A stretch of 5,291 nt of DNA from Candidatus Falkowiibacteriota bacterium. Its GTDB lineage: Bacteria; Patescibacteriota; Patescibacteriia; UBA2591; JABMQE01. Shown here one piece after another: positions 4,082 to 5,291 of this stretch. A program made the translations under genes and the position numbers. Within the stretch, counting starts at the first letter, position 1, and each line of letters starts with the position of its first letter. The stretch covers positions 1 to 5,291 of the forward strand of contig JABMQE010000098.1 in the NCBI GenBank assembly GCA_013203415.1. Reading direction: 5' to 3'. Under the pieces are notes generated by a model. It was given only the letters and a program-made list of their open reading frames with translations, made no database searches and was not told the origin of the DNA.

Positions 4082-5291
4082 ATGGAAAAATCACAAGCCA
4101 ACTTAAATCCAGAGCAAAAAAAGGCCGTCACTCATAAAGATGGGCCTCTTTTAATTGTGGCTGGCGCCGGAACAGGCAAAACCACAGTCATCACTCATAA
4201 AATAGCTTGGCTTATAGAACAAAAACTTGCTAAATCCAACGAAATCCTAGCCCTTACTTTTACCGATAAGGCCTCCGAAGAAATGGAAGAGCGCGTGGAC
4301 AAGCTTTTGCCTTATGGTTATATCGACCTTTGGGTTTCTACATTTCATAGCTTTTGCGAAAGAATCCTAAAAACCCATGGCCTCGACATCGGCCTCTCAA
4401 CCGACTTCAAACTCCTGTCAGCTACCGACCAGTGGCTTCTTATCCGCCAAAATTTAGATAAGTTTGATTTAGATTATTATCGTCCGCTTGGCAATCCCAC
4501 AAAATTTATCCACGCCCTAATAAATCATTTCTCTCGCCTAAAAGACGAAGAAATCTGGCCAGACGAGTATCTGGAGTATGCCGAAAAAATTGGGTTAGAT
4601 AGTGGTGTCCGAGAAGATGAGGGCGGTGCTAAATCAAAAAAGAAACTCGATATTTCCAAAAAAGAAAAAGATGAAGTAGACGAAATATCGCGTATCCACG
4701 AAGTCGCCAACGCTTATCACACATATCAGCAATTATTACACGACAGCAACTACCTCGATTTCGGTGACCTTATCAATTACACCCTAAAACTCCTGCGCAC
4801 CCGCAAAAATCTCCTGTCCCAATTCCAGCGCCAGTTCAAATATATTCTAGTAGATGAGTTTCAAGATACCAACTGGGCGCAATACGAACTTGTTAAACTC
4901 TTATCAGCCGAACATAAAAATATCACTGTAGTAGGGGATGATGATCAAGCCATCTATAAATTCCGCGGAGCATCACTCTCTAACATTCTTCAATTTGAAA
5001 AAGATTTTCCTACTTGCGAAAAAGTAGTATTAACCAAAAATTATCGTTCTTCCCAAAAAATTCTAGATCTAAGCTATAAATTTATCCAGCTAAATAATCC
5101 AAACCGCCTGGAAGTCGCCCTCAAAAATTCAATCTCAAAAAAATTAGAATCTCAGGTTAAAGATAAGCCGGAAATAAAACTCCTCCATGCCAAAACTGCA
5201 GAAGACGAAGTCAAATCTGTTATTAACAAAATTATAGAGTTAAAGAACACTTCTCTCGTCGCCAATGAAGGCGCCCAAACGTTTGGGCGCC
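4082..5291 (+). CDS. UvrD/Rep/PcrA-family DNA helicase, N-terminal part
   Basis: These are the first 403 codons of a superfamily 1A 3'-5' DNA helicase, running off the right edge. Motifs appear in order: Q motif LNPEQKKAV (8-16), Walker A AGAGTGKT (27-34), motif Ia LALTFTDKASEEM (56-68), motif Ib WVSTFHSF (84-91), motif II ILVDEFQDTN (255-264), motif III VVGDDDQAIYKFRGA (283-297), and motif IV LTKNYRSS (317-324). The ATPase and strand-separation core is therefore intact as far as seen, with a role in repair or replication restart. A Lys/Glu-rich insert at about residues 182-205 is probably a flexible part of domain 1B. The 2A/2B domains and any C-terminal nuclease fusion lie outside. ATG at 4082 is preferred because the Q motif follows at the usual distance. 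It cannot be named uvrD, pcrA or rep from this fragment. The last codons enter a perfect palindrome. Confidence 0.93.
   Translation, partial: MEKSQANLNPEQKKAVTHKDGPLLIVAGAGTGKTTVITHKIAWLIEQKLAKSNEILALTFTDKASEEMEERVDKLLPYGYIDLWVSTFHSFCERILKTHGLDIGLSTDFKLLSATDQWLLIRQNLDKFDLDYYRPLGNPTKFIHALINHFSRLKDEEIWPDEYLEYAEKIGLDSGVREDEGGAKSKKKLDISKKEKDEVDEISRIHEVANAYHTYQQLLHDSNYLDFGDLINYTLKLLRTRKNLLSQFQRQFKYILVDEFQDTNWAQYELVKLLSAEHKNITVVGDDDQAIYKFRGASLSNILQFEKDFPTCEKVVLTKNYRSSQKILDLSYKFIQLNNPNRLEVALKNSISKKLESQVKDKPEIKLLHAKTAEDEVKSVINKIIELKNTSLVANEGAQTFGR
5270..5291. repeat. Perfect 22-base palindrome at the window end
   Basis: GGCGCCCAAAC is followed directly by its own reverse complement up to the last base. 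It lies in the helicase reading frame and is GC-rich inside an AT-rich gene. The residues it encodes (around EGAQTFGR) do not look like the helicase segment expected there. It could be a real hairpin or repeat, or an assembly break or adapter-like artefact at a contig end. Confidence 0.8.

Noticed and set aside
4525..4710. 61-codon minus-strand ORF inside the helicase
   Set aside because: Ser/Phe-rich complement of the Lys/Glu-rich insert in the helicase; no ribosome-binding site.

Overview
The window looks like a bacterial chromosome fragment with an AT-rich coding background, interrupted by two visibly GC-rich islands. The protein set (A/V-type ATPase stalk subunits, a UvrD/Rep-type helicase with no strong Shine-Dalgarno, short tandem-repeat hairpins between genes) suggests an uncultured, Patescibacteria-like (CPR) bacterium. 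That assignment is inference; there is no rRNA or marker gene here to prove it. Promoters read as bacterial sigma70 type, so an archaeon is unlikely despite the A/V-type ATPase.

Layout. Bases 1-1451 (minus strand) carry the start of an A/V-type ATP synthase operon: the small coiled-coil subunit H (1140-1451), then the N-terminal half of membrane subunit I (1-1049, cut by the window edge). A hairpin of tandem octamers lies between them. Bases 1452-1895 contain no gene. They hold two candidate minus-strand promoters for the ATPase operon and a long, hairpin-rich leader.

Bases 1896-2793 are the most interesting part. A near-consensus minus-strand promoter (TTGACA, 17 nt, TATAGT) is followed by about 800 nt of GC-rich sequence with no convincing ORF. 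This stretch is packed almost end to end with perfect or near-perfect inverted repeats and closes with an intrinsic terminator. I read it as the gene of a large structured non-coding RNA that I cannot match to any family I know (RNase P RNA, tmRNA, SRP RNA, 6S, introns and common riboswitches were considered). A second strong terminator facing the other way insulates its far end.

Bases 3019-3982 (plus strand) form a self-contained, GC-rich single-gene unit: promoter, strong Shine-Dalgarno, an orotidine 5'-phosphate decarboxylase-like gene (pyrF), and terminator. It is bracketed by two direct copies of a short repeat (about 2932-3001 and 3987-4040), so it looks like an inserted cassette. From 4082 to the right edge is the N-terminal part of a UvrD/Rep/PcrA-family helicase. 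Its promoter lies so close that the mRNA is probably leaderless. The window ends in a perfect 22-base palindrome.

The genes do not form one pathway. The ATPase subunits belong to one complex, while the RNA, pyrF and helicase are separately promoted units placed side by side and separated by repeats.
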